Shown here one piece after another: positions 1 through 7,574 of a DNA stretch of 64,000 nt (positions within the stretch are counted from its first letter, which is position 1; the number at the start of each line of letters is the position of its first letter). The stretch covers positions 8,246,001 to 8,310,000 of the forward strand of contig NZ_JACHMO010000001.1 in assembly GCF_014205015.1 (NCBI RefSeq), given 5' to 3'. Source of the DNA: Saccharothrix ecbatanensis (GTDB lineage: Bacteria; Actinomycetota; Actinomycetes; Mycobacteriales; Pseudonocardiaceae). The translations under genes and the position numbers were made by a program. The notes below the pieces were generated by a model. That model had not been told where the DNA came from and ran no database searches. It saw only the letters and a program-made list of their open reading frames with translations.

Positions 1-473
1 ACTTCCTGTACGCGGCGATGCACGCGGTCGGGCTGGCGACGCAGCCGACGGCGACCCACATCGGCGACGGCCTGGAGCTGATCGGCACCCGCATCACGGC
101 CCCGGTGAAGTGCGCGCCGCCGGAGAACAAGCCGACCCCGGAGGAACGCGACAACTGCCGTCCGTGGCTGATCCGGGAGCTCGAACTGCTCCGCCCGACC
201 CTGCGCGCGGTGCTCGTGCTGGGCGCGTTCGGCTGGCAGGCAGCGCTCCCCGTGCTGGCCGCGTGCTGGCAGATCCCCCGCCCACGTCCGGTGTTCGGAC
301 ACGGGGTCAGGATCACGCTGGAGGCCCAGGACGACGGCCCGCCCCTGCACCTGTTCGGCTGCTACCACGTGAGCCAGCAGAACACGTTCACCGGTCGGCT
401 GACGCCCGAGATGCTCGAATCGGTGCTGCTCAAGGCCCGACAGGCGGCGGGAATCGGAGCGCCACCCCGGTGA
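1..473 (+). CDS. Uracil-DNA glycosylase, family 5-like, C-terminal part
   Basis: The open frame enters from the left edge of the window (in frame from base 3) and ends at TGA 471-473, so the N-terminus is missing. The visible part carries the C-terminal signatures of the UdgB/family 5 uracil-DNA glycosylases: a CAPPENKPTP loop with the pattern that follows the iron-sulfur Cys region, an RPWLIRELELL helix, and a terminal GCYHVSQQNTFTGRLT segment containing the active-site His. The family removes uracil (and hypoxanthine) from DNA in base-excision repair. The residues listed are seen in the sequence; the family assignment is from memory of these motifs. Nothing upstream is visible, so operon structure is unknown. 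Confidence 0.85.
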   Translation, partial: FLYAAMHAVGLATQPTATHIGDGLELIGTRITAPVKCAPPENKPTPEERDNCRPWLIRELELLRPTLRAVLVLGAFGWQAALPVLAACWQIPRPRPVFGHGVRITLEAQDDGPPLHLFGCYHVSQQNTFTGRLTPEMLESVLLKARQAAGIGAPPR

Positions 474-539
474 ATCACCTCCGCGGCACAACATCCTCAC
501 CGGGCCGGCCGAGCCGGGTGATCGCCTATTGTCCGGCTC

Positions 540-1037
540 ATGGGGGCGATCGAGGGTGAGTTCTGGAGCGCCGACACCCACGGCGTGCAGGCTCCGCTGA
601 CTGACGAAGCGGTGCGGGAGGCCGAGCGGGTTCTCGGTGTGGTGCTGCCCGCCGTGTTGATCGAACTGCTCCGCGTCCAGAACGGCGGCGGCGTGGTGTC
701 CGGTCGATCCGCGTACCCGACGAACACGCCCGCGTCATGGGCGCCGGACCACGTGCCGTTCGAGGGCCTGATGGGCATCGGCTCCACCGGGGACGCGCTG
801 ACGATCCTGCACACGCCGTACCTGGTGCGGGAGTGGGGCTTGCCCGAACGCGTCGTCCTGCTCACCGGTGACGGGCACTGGTGGATCGCACTGGATTACC
901 GGGTGTGCGGTCCGGCCGGTGAACCGTCGGTCGTCTGGCTCGACGCCGAGATGGACGAAGACCTGACCCTCGCCCCCTCCTTCCAGTCGTTCGTCGAAGC
1001 CCTGGCACCGGCCGCTGCGTTCGGTGAATCCGGGTAG
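540..1037 (+). CDS. SMI1/KNR4 (SUKH) family protein
   Basis: A 165-residue protein with the SUKH pattern. An N-terminal helix LTDEAVREAERVLGVVLP is followed by a LRVQNGGG turn, a central GLMGIGSTGDALTI segment and a GDGHWWIALDYR beta hairpin. SUKH proteins often act as immunity proteins against polymorphic toxins, but many are solitary and of unknown role. No toxin gene is visible beside it: the left neighbour is a DNA glycosylase and the right one is an unknown convergent gene. Function is therefore left open. The ATG at 540 is the only plausible start before the domain. Confidence 0.7.
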   Translation: MGAIEGEFWSADTHGVQAPLTDEAVREAERVLGVVLPAVLIELLRVQNGGGVVSGRSAYPTNTPASWAPDHVPFEGLMGIGSTGDALTILHTPYLVREWGLPERVVLLTGDGHWWIALDYRVCGPAGEPSVVWLDAEMDEDLTLAPSFQSFVEALAPAAAFGESG

Positions 1038-1051
1038 TTTCAGGCGGCTGG

Positions 1052-1471
1052 TCAGCCGTACAGGTGACGGTGGACGGCGGGGTCGTTGGCGAGCACGAAG
1101 TCGACCACCTGCCAGAACTCCGGCAGACGCGGGTGGGTCAGGCCGTCCTCCCGGGACAGCCGCACGCCGTGGACGTCGCCGCCTGACCCGTCCATGCACG
1201 CCTGGACCAGGGTCGCCGCCGGTTGCGGGTTGCCCTCGACCGGGCCGACGCGGCACCCGAACGTCACGTGGTCGTCGGTGGAACCGGTGCCCCAAGTGCC
1301 CAGGATGACGTCGATCCACGTCTCGTGCGGCTGGTCACGGTGGTGGTAGGAGTTGGCGAAGTACACGGCGTGCGCGTCTCCGTCGCGGTGGATGAAGTTC
1401 CACGCCCGCTCGATCGGCGCGTTGCAGCACCCGCACTCGTACTGCCTCGTCTGCCGTTCGTCGGGATCCAT
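1052..1471 (-). CDS. Hypothetical protein with N-terminal Cys cluster
   Basis: I do not recognise the family. The ATG at 1471 gives 139 residues; a GTG 12 bases upstream is possible. Near the N-terminus sits YECGCCNAPIERAW, a compact three-Cys cluster that could bind zinc. It is followed by an aromatic/His-rich stretch (FANSYHHRDQPHETW) and a C-terminal HPRLPEFWQVVDFVL helix. No signal peptide or membrane segment is visible. It converges with the SUKH gene and is followed on the other strand by the DUF4129 operon. Composition matches the neighbours, so it is probably a real gene. Confidence 0.6.
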   Translation of the reverse strand: MDPDERQTRQYECGCCNAPIERAWNFIHRDGDAHAVYFANSYHHRDQPHETWIDVILGTWGTGSTDDHVTFGCRVGPVEGNPQPAATLVQACMDGSGGDVHGVRLSREDGLTHPRLPEFWQVVDFVLANDPAVHRHLYG

Positions 1472-1573
1472 CGTCAAGGCCACCGGTGCACCCTAGCCAC
1501 GTCCGATAGGCCAGTCGGCGGCCTTCCCCGGAAACCGCACGCGGCGGCCCCGGCCGGCAGGCATCCTTGGCTC

Positions 1574-2230
1574 ATGAAGCCCCGGCTCGCGCTCGTCCTC
1601 GCGGTGGGGTCGGCGCTCGCGCTGGTCGCTCTCGCCGCGCGCGGGACGTCGCCGGTCCGGTACCAGGAACGGCCTTTCGCCGCCGACGAGAAGCCCCCGC
1701 CGCCCACCGAGTCGGACACCTCCCTCGACACCGACCTGGGCGGATCGACGGTGGCCGGGTCGTTCCTCGCCCTCACCATCGTGCTGATCGTGGTGGCGGT
1801 GGTCGCGGTCGTCGCGCTGCTGATCTCGTTCGGCATGTTCCGGTGGAAGCGGCGGCGTGGGGTGGGGATCGCGGTCGACGCGCCGGAAGTGGGGGACGGC
1901 AGCGCGGAGCCGCCGGCGATCTTCGTCCGCCGTGCGACGGAAGCGCTCGACGAGTTGCGCGACCAGGGCGGTCCACCCGGTGACGCGGTCATCGCCGCCT
2001 GGCTCAGCCTCGAACGGGCCGCCGAGGACAGTGGCGTGCCACGCCAAGGCCACCAGACGCCCACCGAGTTCACCGGCGACCTGCTGCGCCGCTACGAAGT
2101 GGACGAAGGCGCCGCGGGCACGCTCAAGCACGTCTACCAACGGGCGCGGTTCGGGACGGCGGAGGTGACCGCGGCGGACGCCCGCACGGCCACCGAGGCG
2201 TTGGAGCAGATCGTCCGGGACCTCCGGTGA
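1574..2230 (+). CDS. DUF4129 domain membrane protein
   Basis: 218 residues from ATG 1574. A hydrophobic N-terminal segment (about residues 5-22) acts as a signal or anchor. A Pro/Asp-rich extracellular linker follows, then a strong membrane helix (about 64-90) ending in RWKRRRG, and a cytoplasmic helical domain. That domain contains the DUF4129 pattern: AWLSLERAAEDSG, then HQTPTEFTGDLLRRY, then VYQRARFG. It is the first gene of a four-gene operon; its stop overlaps the GTG of the next gene by four bases. In actinobacteria DUF4129 proteins accompany MoxR and DUF58 genes, and some contain transglutaminase-like modules. The role is unknown, probably cell-envelope or protein-complex assembly. Confidence 0.75.
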   Translation: MKPRLALVLAVGSALALVALAARGTSPVRYQERPFAADEKPPPPTESDTSLDTDLGGSTVAGSFLALTIVLIVVAVVAVVALLISFGMFRWKRRRGVGIAVDAPEVGDGSAEPPAIFVRRATEALDELRDQGGPPGDAVIAAWLSLERAAEDSGVPRQGHQTPTEFTGDLLRRYEVDEGAAGTLKHVYQRARFGTAEVTAADARTATEALEQIVRDLR

Positions 2231-2691
2231 GCCCGCTGGCCGGCATGGCCCGCGCGACAACGCTGGGAGTCGCCGTCGCCGCCGTCACCGCGTTCGTCCT
2301 GGTCCGCGTCGGCGCGCCGTGGCACTGGGCGGTGCTGATCGCGTTGCCCGTCGGCGCGTTGGCCCTGTTCGCCGCACGCCTGCCGCGCGCGACGGACGTC
2401 GTCTGGGCGCCCCTGCCCGCGACCATCTCCACCGCCACGTTCGTCCAGGCCAGCACGCTCGCGAGTCGGCTCGCCGAGGCCGCCGTGGACCAGGACCGGT
2501 TCGTCACCCGCGTCCAGCCCCGGCTGCGACGGCTCGCGGAGGCGCGGTTGCGGCAGCAGCACGGCGTGCACAGCCTCCAGGACCCGAGGGCGCGCGACCT
2601 GCTCGGCGCCGACCTGCACCGCCTGCTCACCGACCCGACCGCACCGCTGCCCGAGCCGTCGAAGCTCGCCGACCTCTTGGAGAACCTGTGA
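2227..2691 (+). CDS. Hypothetical membrane protein of the MoxR operon
   Basis: 154 residues from GTG 2227, overlapping the upstream stop as GTGA. Two adjacent hydrophobic segments at residues 7-30 and 34-52 form a hairpin. A soluble tail follows with the helix AEAAVDQDRFVTRVQPRLRRLAEARLRQQHG and a DPRARDLLGADLHRLLTDP segment. This matches the small protein usually found between DUF4129 and MoxR genes in actinobacterial operons. No enzymatic motif is visible. Coupled translation with both neighbours argues that it belongs to the same complex. Confidence 0.7.
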   Translation: MSPLAGMARATTLGVAVAAVTAFVLVRVGAPWHWAVLIALPVGALALFAARLPRATDVVWAPLPATISTATFVQASTLASRLAEAAVDQDRFVTRVQPRLRRLAEARLRQQHGVHSLQDPRARDLLGADLHRLLTDPTAPLPEPSKLADLLENL

Positions 2692-3704
2692 CCCCGGGCA
2701 ACGAAGCGACCCCCGGCGCCGAAACCGGCAACGGACCCGGAAGCGAGAAGGTCGAGACGATCGCGGCCGAGGCGAAAGCGGTGCTCGCCGCCGTCGGCAC
2801 CGTCGTCGTGGGTCGGGAACGGTCGTTGCGGCTGGCGCTGGCGGCCGTTCTCGCGGGCGGCCACGTGCTGCTGGAGGACGTGCCCGGCCTGGGCAAGACG
2901 CTGATGGCCCGGTCGCTGGCGCAGGCGTTGAAGCTCGACTTCAAGCGCCTCCAGTGCACCCCCGACCTGCTGCCCGCCGACGTCACCGGCTCGTTCCTCT
3001 ACAACCCGGGCGACCGCGAGTTCACGTTCCGCGAAGGACCGCTGTTCACCGGCCTCCTGCTGGCCGACGAGATCAACCGGACGCCCCCGAAGACCCAGTC
3101 CGCGCTGCTGGAAGCCATGCAGGAACGGCAGGTCACGGTCGAGGGCCGCACGTTCCCGCTGCCCCGCCCGTTCCACGTGCTGGCGACCGCGAACCCGGTG
3201 GAGTACGAGGGCACCTACCCGCTGCCCGAGGCGCAGCTGGACCGGTTCCTGCTCCGGCTCGACATCGGCTACCCGCCGCCCGCCGAAGAGGTCGAGGTGC
3301 TGCGCCGCAGGCTCACCCGGCAGCGCGAGGAGACCGAGGTGGAGGCGGTGCTGGACGCGGAACGGCTGCGGCGGCTCCAGCACGGCGTGGAACAGGTGTC
3401 GGTGGACGACGACGTGCTCCGGTACTGCGTGGACCTCGCGTCCGCGAGCCGGAAGCACAACGCCGTCGAGGTCGGGGCGTCACCGCGCGGCGCGCAGGCG
3501 TTGGTGCTGGTGGCACGAGCTCTGGCGGTGCTCGACGGGCGGGACTTCGTGCTGCCGGAGGACGTCAAGGAGTGCGCCGTCGCCGCCCTCGCGCACCGCA
3601 TCACGCTGCGTCCGGAGACGTGGACGTCCGGCGTCACCGGCGTGGAGGTCGTGACCGAGCTGCTCGGCCGCGTGGCCGGGCCGGCGAGCACCCGTTCGTC
3701 ATGA
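2688..3704 (+). CDS. MoxR-family AAA+ ATPase
   Basis: 338 residues from GTG 2688, a four-base overlap with the preceding stop. All AAA+ elements of the MoxR family are visible: Walker A EDVPGLGKT (about residues 63-71), Walker B LLLADEINR (about 122-130) followed by the TPPKTQSALLEAMQE helix, sensor 1 ATANPVEYEG, and the arginine-finger region LPEAQLDRF. The C-terminal lid contains GASPRGAQALV. MoxR ATPases act as chaperone-like remodelling factors for proteins with von Willebrand or DUF58 domains. The downstream DUF58 gene (ATGA overlap) is the likely partner. The length is typical of the family. Confidence 0.93.
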   Translation: MTPGNEATPGAETGNGPGSEKVETIAAEAKAVLAAVGTVVVGRERSLRLALAAVLAGGHVLLEDVPGLGKTLMARSLAQALKLDFKRLQCTPDLLPADVTGSFLYNPGDREFTFREGPLFTGLLLADEINRTPPKTQSALLEAMQERQVTVEGRTFPLPRPFHVLATANPVEYEGTYPLPEAQLDRFLLRLDIGYPPPAEEVEVLRRRLTRQREETEVEAVLDAERLRRLQHGVEQVSVDDDVLRYCVDLASASRKHNAVEVGASPRGAQALVLVARALAVLDGRDFVLPEDVKECAVAALAHRITLRPETWTSGVTGVEVVTELLGRVAGPASTRSS

Positions 3705-5104
3705 CGAGGGCGCAGCGGCTACGCGAAGCGTTCACCAGCGGGCGAGGGGCGCACTGGCACCCGACCGACGCGCTGGTGCGCGGTCTGGCGCTCGGCGTCG
3801 GGATGGTGGTGCTCGGCGGGCTGCTGCACGAGGTGGAGCTGGTCCTGTTCGGCGCGCCGCTGCTGATCTCCACGCTGCTCGCCCTGATCACGCCCGTCAC
3901 GGGCACCCCGACGGTCAAGGTCCACGGGCTGCCGCGCACGGGTGAGATCGGGGCGGCCAAGTCCATCGTCGAGGTCGACCCGGGCACGGGCGCCGAGGTG
4001 CTGGCGATCCGGCTGCCGGACCCCGTGGCCGGCGGTATCGGCGTGGTGCACCTGATGCCCGCGACGGCGCGGGAGATCGACGTCGTGCTGCGGCGTGACG
4101 CGTGGGGCGAGGGTGTCGACCTGCGGCCGGACCACCTGGTGGCGGGGCCGGACGCGTTGTTCGTGCACGGTCCGATCACCGCCGTCGAACGCGGTCGGGT
4201 GATCCTGCCGCCGGTGGAGGCGTTGCCCGCCGGTCTGCTGCCCGCGCGGGCCGTGGGACTGGTCGGCGCGCACCGGGCACGGCGGCCGGGCGACTCGGTG
4301 GAGCTGCGCGACATCCGGGCGTTCCAGCCGGGCGACCGGCTGCGGCGGATCGACTGGCGGGTGTCGTTGCGGACCAGCGCGATGGCGGGCACCGCCGAGG
4401 GCACGTACCTGCACGTCCGCGAGCACCACGCGGAGGCGGACGCGGACGTGGTGCTGGCGTTGGACACTCGGCAGGACGTCGGCGCGGAGCTGGGGGAATG
4501 GGCGACGCCGGCGCGTGCGACGACGGTTCACCCGCTGGGCCGGTCGCTCGGGGAGTGGTCGCTGGCGTCGCGCGGGACGACCGTTCGGCCGGGCGGCAGT
4601 CTCGACCTGGCGGTGCGGGCGGCGGCGTCGTTGGGGGCCGGGTACCTGCGGCAGGGCGACCGGGTGGGCCTGGTCGACCTGGGCCGGCCGCAGCTGGGCG
4701 CGCGTCCGGGCGTCGGGCGGCGGCAGTTGCTGCGGCTGCGCAACCAGCTCGTGGTGTGCGCGCGGTCGGCGGGGTGGGCTCAGCGGCCCGTGCTGCGGCC
4801 CGAGCAGGTGCCGCACGGGGCGCTGGTGGTGGTGCTGTCGCCGTTCCTGGACGCCGAGGTGGTGGAGTTGGCGGTGCACGCCGCGCGGCGCGGGAACCTC
4901 GTGCTGGCGGTGGACGTGCTGCCGCAGCCGTTGCGGCCCGATCCGGAGGCGCGGTGGGGTGTGAGCGCGTTGAAGGTGATCCGGCTGGAGCACGACGTGC
5001 GGCTGGAGGCGATGCGGCAGCACGGCGTGGCCGTGGTGCCGTGGGGCGCGCCGATCGCGGGCGTGCTGCGTCAGGCCCGCACCGAACGGCGGCTGTCCAG
5101 ATGA
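3701..5104 (+). CDS. DUF58 domain-containing protein
   Basis: 467 residues; ATG 3701 overlaps the MoxR stop as ATGA. Two membrane helices near residues 27-65 place the rest in the cytoplasm or at the membrane face. The DUF58 core motif QPGDRLRRIDWR lies near residue 210, followed by a vWA-like stretch (VVLALDTRQD) and a C-terminal domain with VVLSPFLDAEVVELA. The MoxR/DUF58 pair is widely conserved and linked to assembly or maturation of other proteins; the actual client here is not evident. The 3' end runs into a region of GC-rich short repeats and then the 22-bp array. Confidence 0.92.
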   Translation: MTRAQRLREAFTSGRGAHWHPTDALVRGLALGVGMVVLGGLLHEVELVLFGAPLLISTLLALITPVTGTPTVKVHGLPRTGEIGAAKSIVEVDPGTGAEVLAIRLPDPVAGGIGVVHLMPATAREIDVVLRRDAWGEGVDLRPDHLVAGPDALFVHGPITAVERGRVILPPVEALPAGLLPARAVGLVGAHRARRPGDSVELRDIRAFQPGDRLRRIDWRVSLRTSAMAGTAEGTYLHVREHHAEADADVVLALDTRQDVGAELGEWATPARATTVHPLGRSLGEWSLASRGTTVRPGGSLDLAVRAAASLGAGYLRQGDRVGLVDLGRPQLGARPGVGRRQLLRLRNQLVVCARSAGWAQRPVLRPEQVPHGALVVVLSPFLDAEVVELAVHAARRGNLVLAVDVLPQPLRPDPEARWGVSALKVIRLEHDVRLEAMRQHGVAVVPWGAPIAGVLRQARTERRLSR

Positions 5105-5137
5105 CCCAGCCCGCGCCCCCGACCGCGCCCCCGACGC

Positions 5138-5269
5138 GAGCGTCGAACTCGGGGTACCTGAGCGTTCGACTCGCGGGGCCTGAACGTTCGACTCGCGCGT
5201 TCCGAGCGTTGAACTCGGGGGTTCCGAACGTAGGACTCACGCGTTCTGAACGTAGGACTCACTGGTGAG
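5138..5269 (+). repeat. Six-unit 22-bp tandem array (array 1)
   Basis: Six consecutive imperfect units of exactly 22 bp start at 5138, 5160, 5182, 5204, 5226 and 5248. The core pattern is GARCGTTCGACTCGCG or GAACGTAGGACTCACG followed by a variable tail. The last unit overlaps the start codon of the next gene at 5265. Just upstream (5112-5137) are two copies of a GCGCCCCCGAC-like 12-mer. The same 22-bp family recurs at 18.2, 24.6-24.9 and 51.0 kb. There are no spacers, so this is not a CRISPR array. Confidence 0.9.
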
Positions 5270-5759
5270 GGGCGGGGTGCCCGGATGGGTGCTGCGGGCG
5301 GCCATCGCGGTCGCCGCAGGCGCGGTGGGCGGAGTGCTGGCGGTCCACGGGGTCGAGTGGCCGGCCCTGGCGCTGTACGGGCTCCTGGTGGCCGCCGCGG
5401 TGGCGATCCCGGCGTCCGCCGCGGTCGCGCTGATCATCGGCTACCCGGCGGCGGCGATGGCGTTCGTGAGCGACGACCGGTCCTGGGCGGGCGTGTTCGC
5501 GCTGGTCGTGCTCCTGCACCTGGTCCACGTCCTGGCCGCCTATGCGGCAATAGTCCCGATCGGATCACGCGTTCACCCGGAAGCACTAAAGGCGCCCGCG
5601 AAGAGGTTCGCCACCGTTCAACTCTGCGTGCTGGCGCTCGGCGCGGTCGTCATCCTGTTGCCGGGCGGCCGAACGGACGCGGCGGTCGAGATCGCGGGCC
5701 TCGCGTGCGCGATCGGACTGGTCCTCGGGGTGGTCCTCCTGATGCGCCGAAAAGGCTGA
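5265..5759 (+). CDS. Hypothetical integral membrane protein
   Basis: 164 residues from GTG 5265, with five hydrophobic segments at about 8-25, 31-53, 55-70, 76-97 and 117-160 (the last possibly two helices). The family is not recognised. The start lies inside the last unit of the 22-bp array and no convincing Shine-Dalgarno sequence precedes it; an in-frame GTG at 5277 is an alternative. It follows the MoxR/DUF58 operon in the same direction, and such a small membrane protein often ends these operons. Beyond membrane location, function cannot be inferred. Confidence 0.65.
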   Translation: MRGGVPGWVLRAAIAVAAGAVGGVLAVHGVEWPALALYGLLVAAAVAIPASAAVALIIGYPAAAMAFVSDDRSWAGVFALVVLLHLVHVLAAYAAIVPIGSRVHPEALKAPAKRFATVQLCVLALGAVVILLPGGRTDAAVEIAGLACAIGLVLGVVLLMRRKG

Positions 5760-5929
5760 GAAACGCGCCGTCCGACCTCAGTCCGAGCTGAACGTCTGTA
5801 TCGTTCCTCTCAGCACGTTCACCATGATCTGCTGGTCAGCGCCGGCGTGTCCGTCATCACCCGGCGACTGTGGTCACAACAGGGCCGATCGATGCGCGGG
5901 AAAGCCCCCTCCGGTGCGACCATATGTGT

Positions 5930-7255
5930 ATGGCTGCTGTGAAGTCGCAACCCACACGGATCGTGATTGTCGGCGGTGGGTACGTCGGCATGTACACCGC
6001 GCTGGGATTGCAGAAGAAGCTGCGTTCCGGCGAGGCATCCGTCACGGTGATCGACCCCCAGCCCCACATGACCTACCAGCCGTTCCTCCCCGAGGCGGCG
6101 GCCGGCTCCATCGAGCCCCGCCACGTCGTGGTGCCGCTGCGCAAGGTCCTCAAGCGCTGCCACGTGGTCACCGGTCGTGCCACCCGCATCGAGCACGAGC
6201 GCAAGGCCGTCACGGTCGAGCTCGCCGACGGCCACGTCGAGGAGTTCGAGTACGACGTGCTCGTCTCGGCGCTGGGCAACATCTCGCGCACCCTCCCCAT
6301 CCCGGGGCTGGCCGAGGTCGGCATCGGCATGAAGACCATCGGCGAGGCCATCTACCTCCGCAACCACGTGCTGTCGCGGCTCGACCAGGCGTCCAGCACG
6401 AAGGACCCGGAACTGCGCAAGCGGTTGCTGAGCTTCGTGGTCATCGGCGGCGGTTTCGCGGGCATCGAGACGCTGGCGGAGCTGGAGGACATGGCCCGCT
6501 ACGCGCTTCGCTACTACGAGAACCTCAAGCAAGAGGACATGCACTGGGTGCTGGTCGAGGCCACCGGCCGGATCATGCCCGAGGTGAGCGCCCGGCTCGG
6601 CGCGTGGACCGTCGAGCAGCTCGAGAAGCGCGGCATCAAGTGCTACCTCGACACGCGCGTCAAGAGCATGGAGGGCGGCCACGTCGTCCTCGACGACGGC
6701 ACCGAGTTCGACTCGGACACCATCATCTGGACCGCGGGCATGAAGGCCAACCCCATGCTGCGCAACACCGACCTGCCGCTGGACGAGCGCGGCCGGGTGC
6801 GGTGCACGGCGGCCACGCAGGTCGTCGGCCTGCCGGGCGTGTGGGCGGCGGGCGACTGCTCGGCCATCCCGGACCTGTCGCAGACCGAAGAGGACCCGAC
6901 GGCCGTGTGCGCGCCCAACGCGCAGCACGCCATCCGCCAGTCGAAGCTGATGACCAAGAACATCATCGCCACGCTGCGCGGCAAGCCGACCAAGGACTAC
7001 CACCACAAGTACGTGGGCTCGGTCGCCGGCCTCGGCCTCTACAAGGGCGTGGCGGACGTGTACGGCGTGCGGATCAAGGGCGTCCTCGCCTGGCTCCTGC
7101 ACCGCGCCTACCACGTGATGTTCATGCCCACGTTCAACCGCAAGTTCCGGGTGTTCGTGGACTGGACGCAGGCGCTGTTCTCCGGCCGCGAGGTCGTCGC
7201 GCTGGGCCAGATCCACGAGCCGAAGGCCGAGTTCGACCGCGCCACCAAGAGTTGA
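5930..7255 (+). CDS. ndh: Type II NADH dehydrogenase / FAD-dependent pyridine nucleotide oxidoreductase
   Basis: About 441 residues. The N-terminal FAD-binding Rossmann motif RIVIVGGGYVGMYTALGL starts at residue 10, the NADH-binding motif SFVVIGGGFAGIETLAEL lies near 168, and the FAD C-terminal motif VWAAGDCSAIP near 307. A basic/hydrophobic C-terminus (WLLHRAYHVMFMPTFNRKFRV) fits peripheral membrane attachment. The overall order matches NDH-2 enzymes, which pass electrons from NADH to menaquinone without pumping protons. The start is chosen at ATG 5930; ATG 5924 is equally possible and a longer frame to 5870 is unlikely. It is monocistronic, and the next unit starts with its own promoter at 7364. 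Confidence 0.88.
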   Translation: MAAVKSQPTRIVIVGGGYVGMYTALGLQKKLRSGEASVTVIDPQPHMTYQPFLPEAAAGSIEPRHVVVPLRKVLKRCHVVTGRATRIEHERKAVTVELADGHVEEFEYDVLVSALGNISRTLPIPGLAEVGIGMKTIGEAIYLRNHVLSRLDQASSTKDPELRKRLLSFVVIGGGFAGIETLAELEDMARYALRYYENLKQEDMHWVLVEATGRIMPEVSARLGAWTVEQLEKRGIKCYLDTRVKSMEGGHVVLDDGTEFDSDTIIWTAGMKANPMLRNTDLPLDERGRVRCTAATQVVGLPGVWAAGDCSAIPDLSQTEEDPTAVCAPNAQHAIRQSKLMTKNIIATLRGKPTKDYHHKYVGSVAGLGLYKGVADVYGVRIKGVLAWLLHRAYHVMFMPTFNRKFRVFVDWTQALFSGREVVALGQIHEPKAEFDRATKS

Positions 7256-7363
7256 CGCGAACGGCCGCCTGTCTGCTGCGCCGTTCGGCACGGTGGGCGG
7301 GCGGCCGTCCGGACCAGCCATCTCAGTAGAGCCCCCGGACGGCCTAGCGACACGCCGGTAACC

Positions 7364-7392
7364 TTGACATTGCGTAACGTGAACCCGAGAAT
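7364..7392 (+). promoter_or_regulatory. Predicted sigma70-type promoter of the peptide/ATP-grasp/SagB operon
   Basis: A perfect -35 hexamer TTGACA (7364-7369) is followed after 17 bases by GAGAAT (7387-7392), which matches four of six consensus positions. Transcription would begin near 7399, about 50 bases before the ATG of the small peptide at 7449. The stretch is visibly poorer in GC than its surroundings, as expected for a promoter. Shine-Dalgarno-like GAGAGG lies at 7435-7440, eight bases before that ATG. Confidence 0.6.
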
Positions 7393-7448
7393 ACAGCTGG
7401 TGTATCGCCTGAATGTGTGATGCATCAGTGGGGAGAGAGGTGACCGCG

Positions 7449-7571
7449 ATGTCTCTCGAGGAGCTGGCCGCACAGCTTCGCCGCGGTGAGATCGAGGATC
7501 GTACCCTGGCGGAGTACTCCGCGGAGTACGCCACCGCCGAAAAGCGTTTTTGCAGCAAGAAAGACGACTGA
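7449..7571 (+). CDS. Putative RiPP precursor peptide (40 residues)
   Basis: A short gene missed by length cut-offs. From ATG 7449 it encodes 40 residues beginning MSLEELAAQLRRGEIEDRT and ending KRFCSKKDD; GTG 7440 would add three residues. A good Shine-Dalgarno sequence (GAGAGG) precedes the ATG. The acidic, helix-prone N-terminal two thirds looks like a leader. The last dozen residues contain Thr, Ser, Lys, one Cys and a run of Glu/Asp, which are possible donor and acceptor side chains. Its stop is three bases before the ATG of the ATP-grasp gene. Calling it a precursor is inference from size, position and the enzymes that follow. I know no family with this sequence. Confidence 0.6.
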   Translation: MSLEELAAQLRRGEIEDRTLAEYSAEYATAEKRFCSKKDD

Positions 7572-7574
7572 GTC

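Noticed and set aside
5138..5269. Possible CRISPR array
   Set aside because: The 22-bp units are directly adjacent without spacers, and there are no cas genes in the window.
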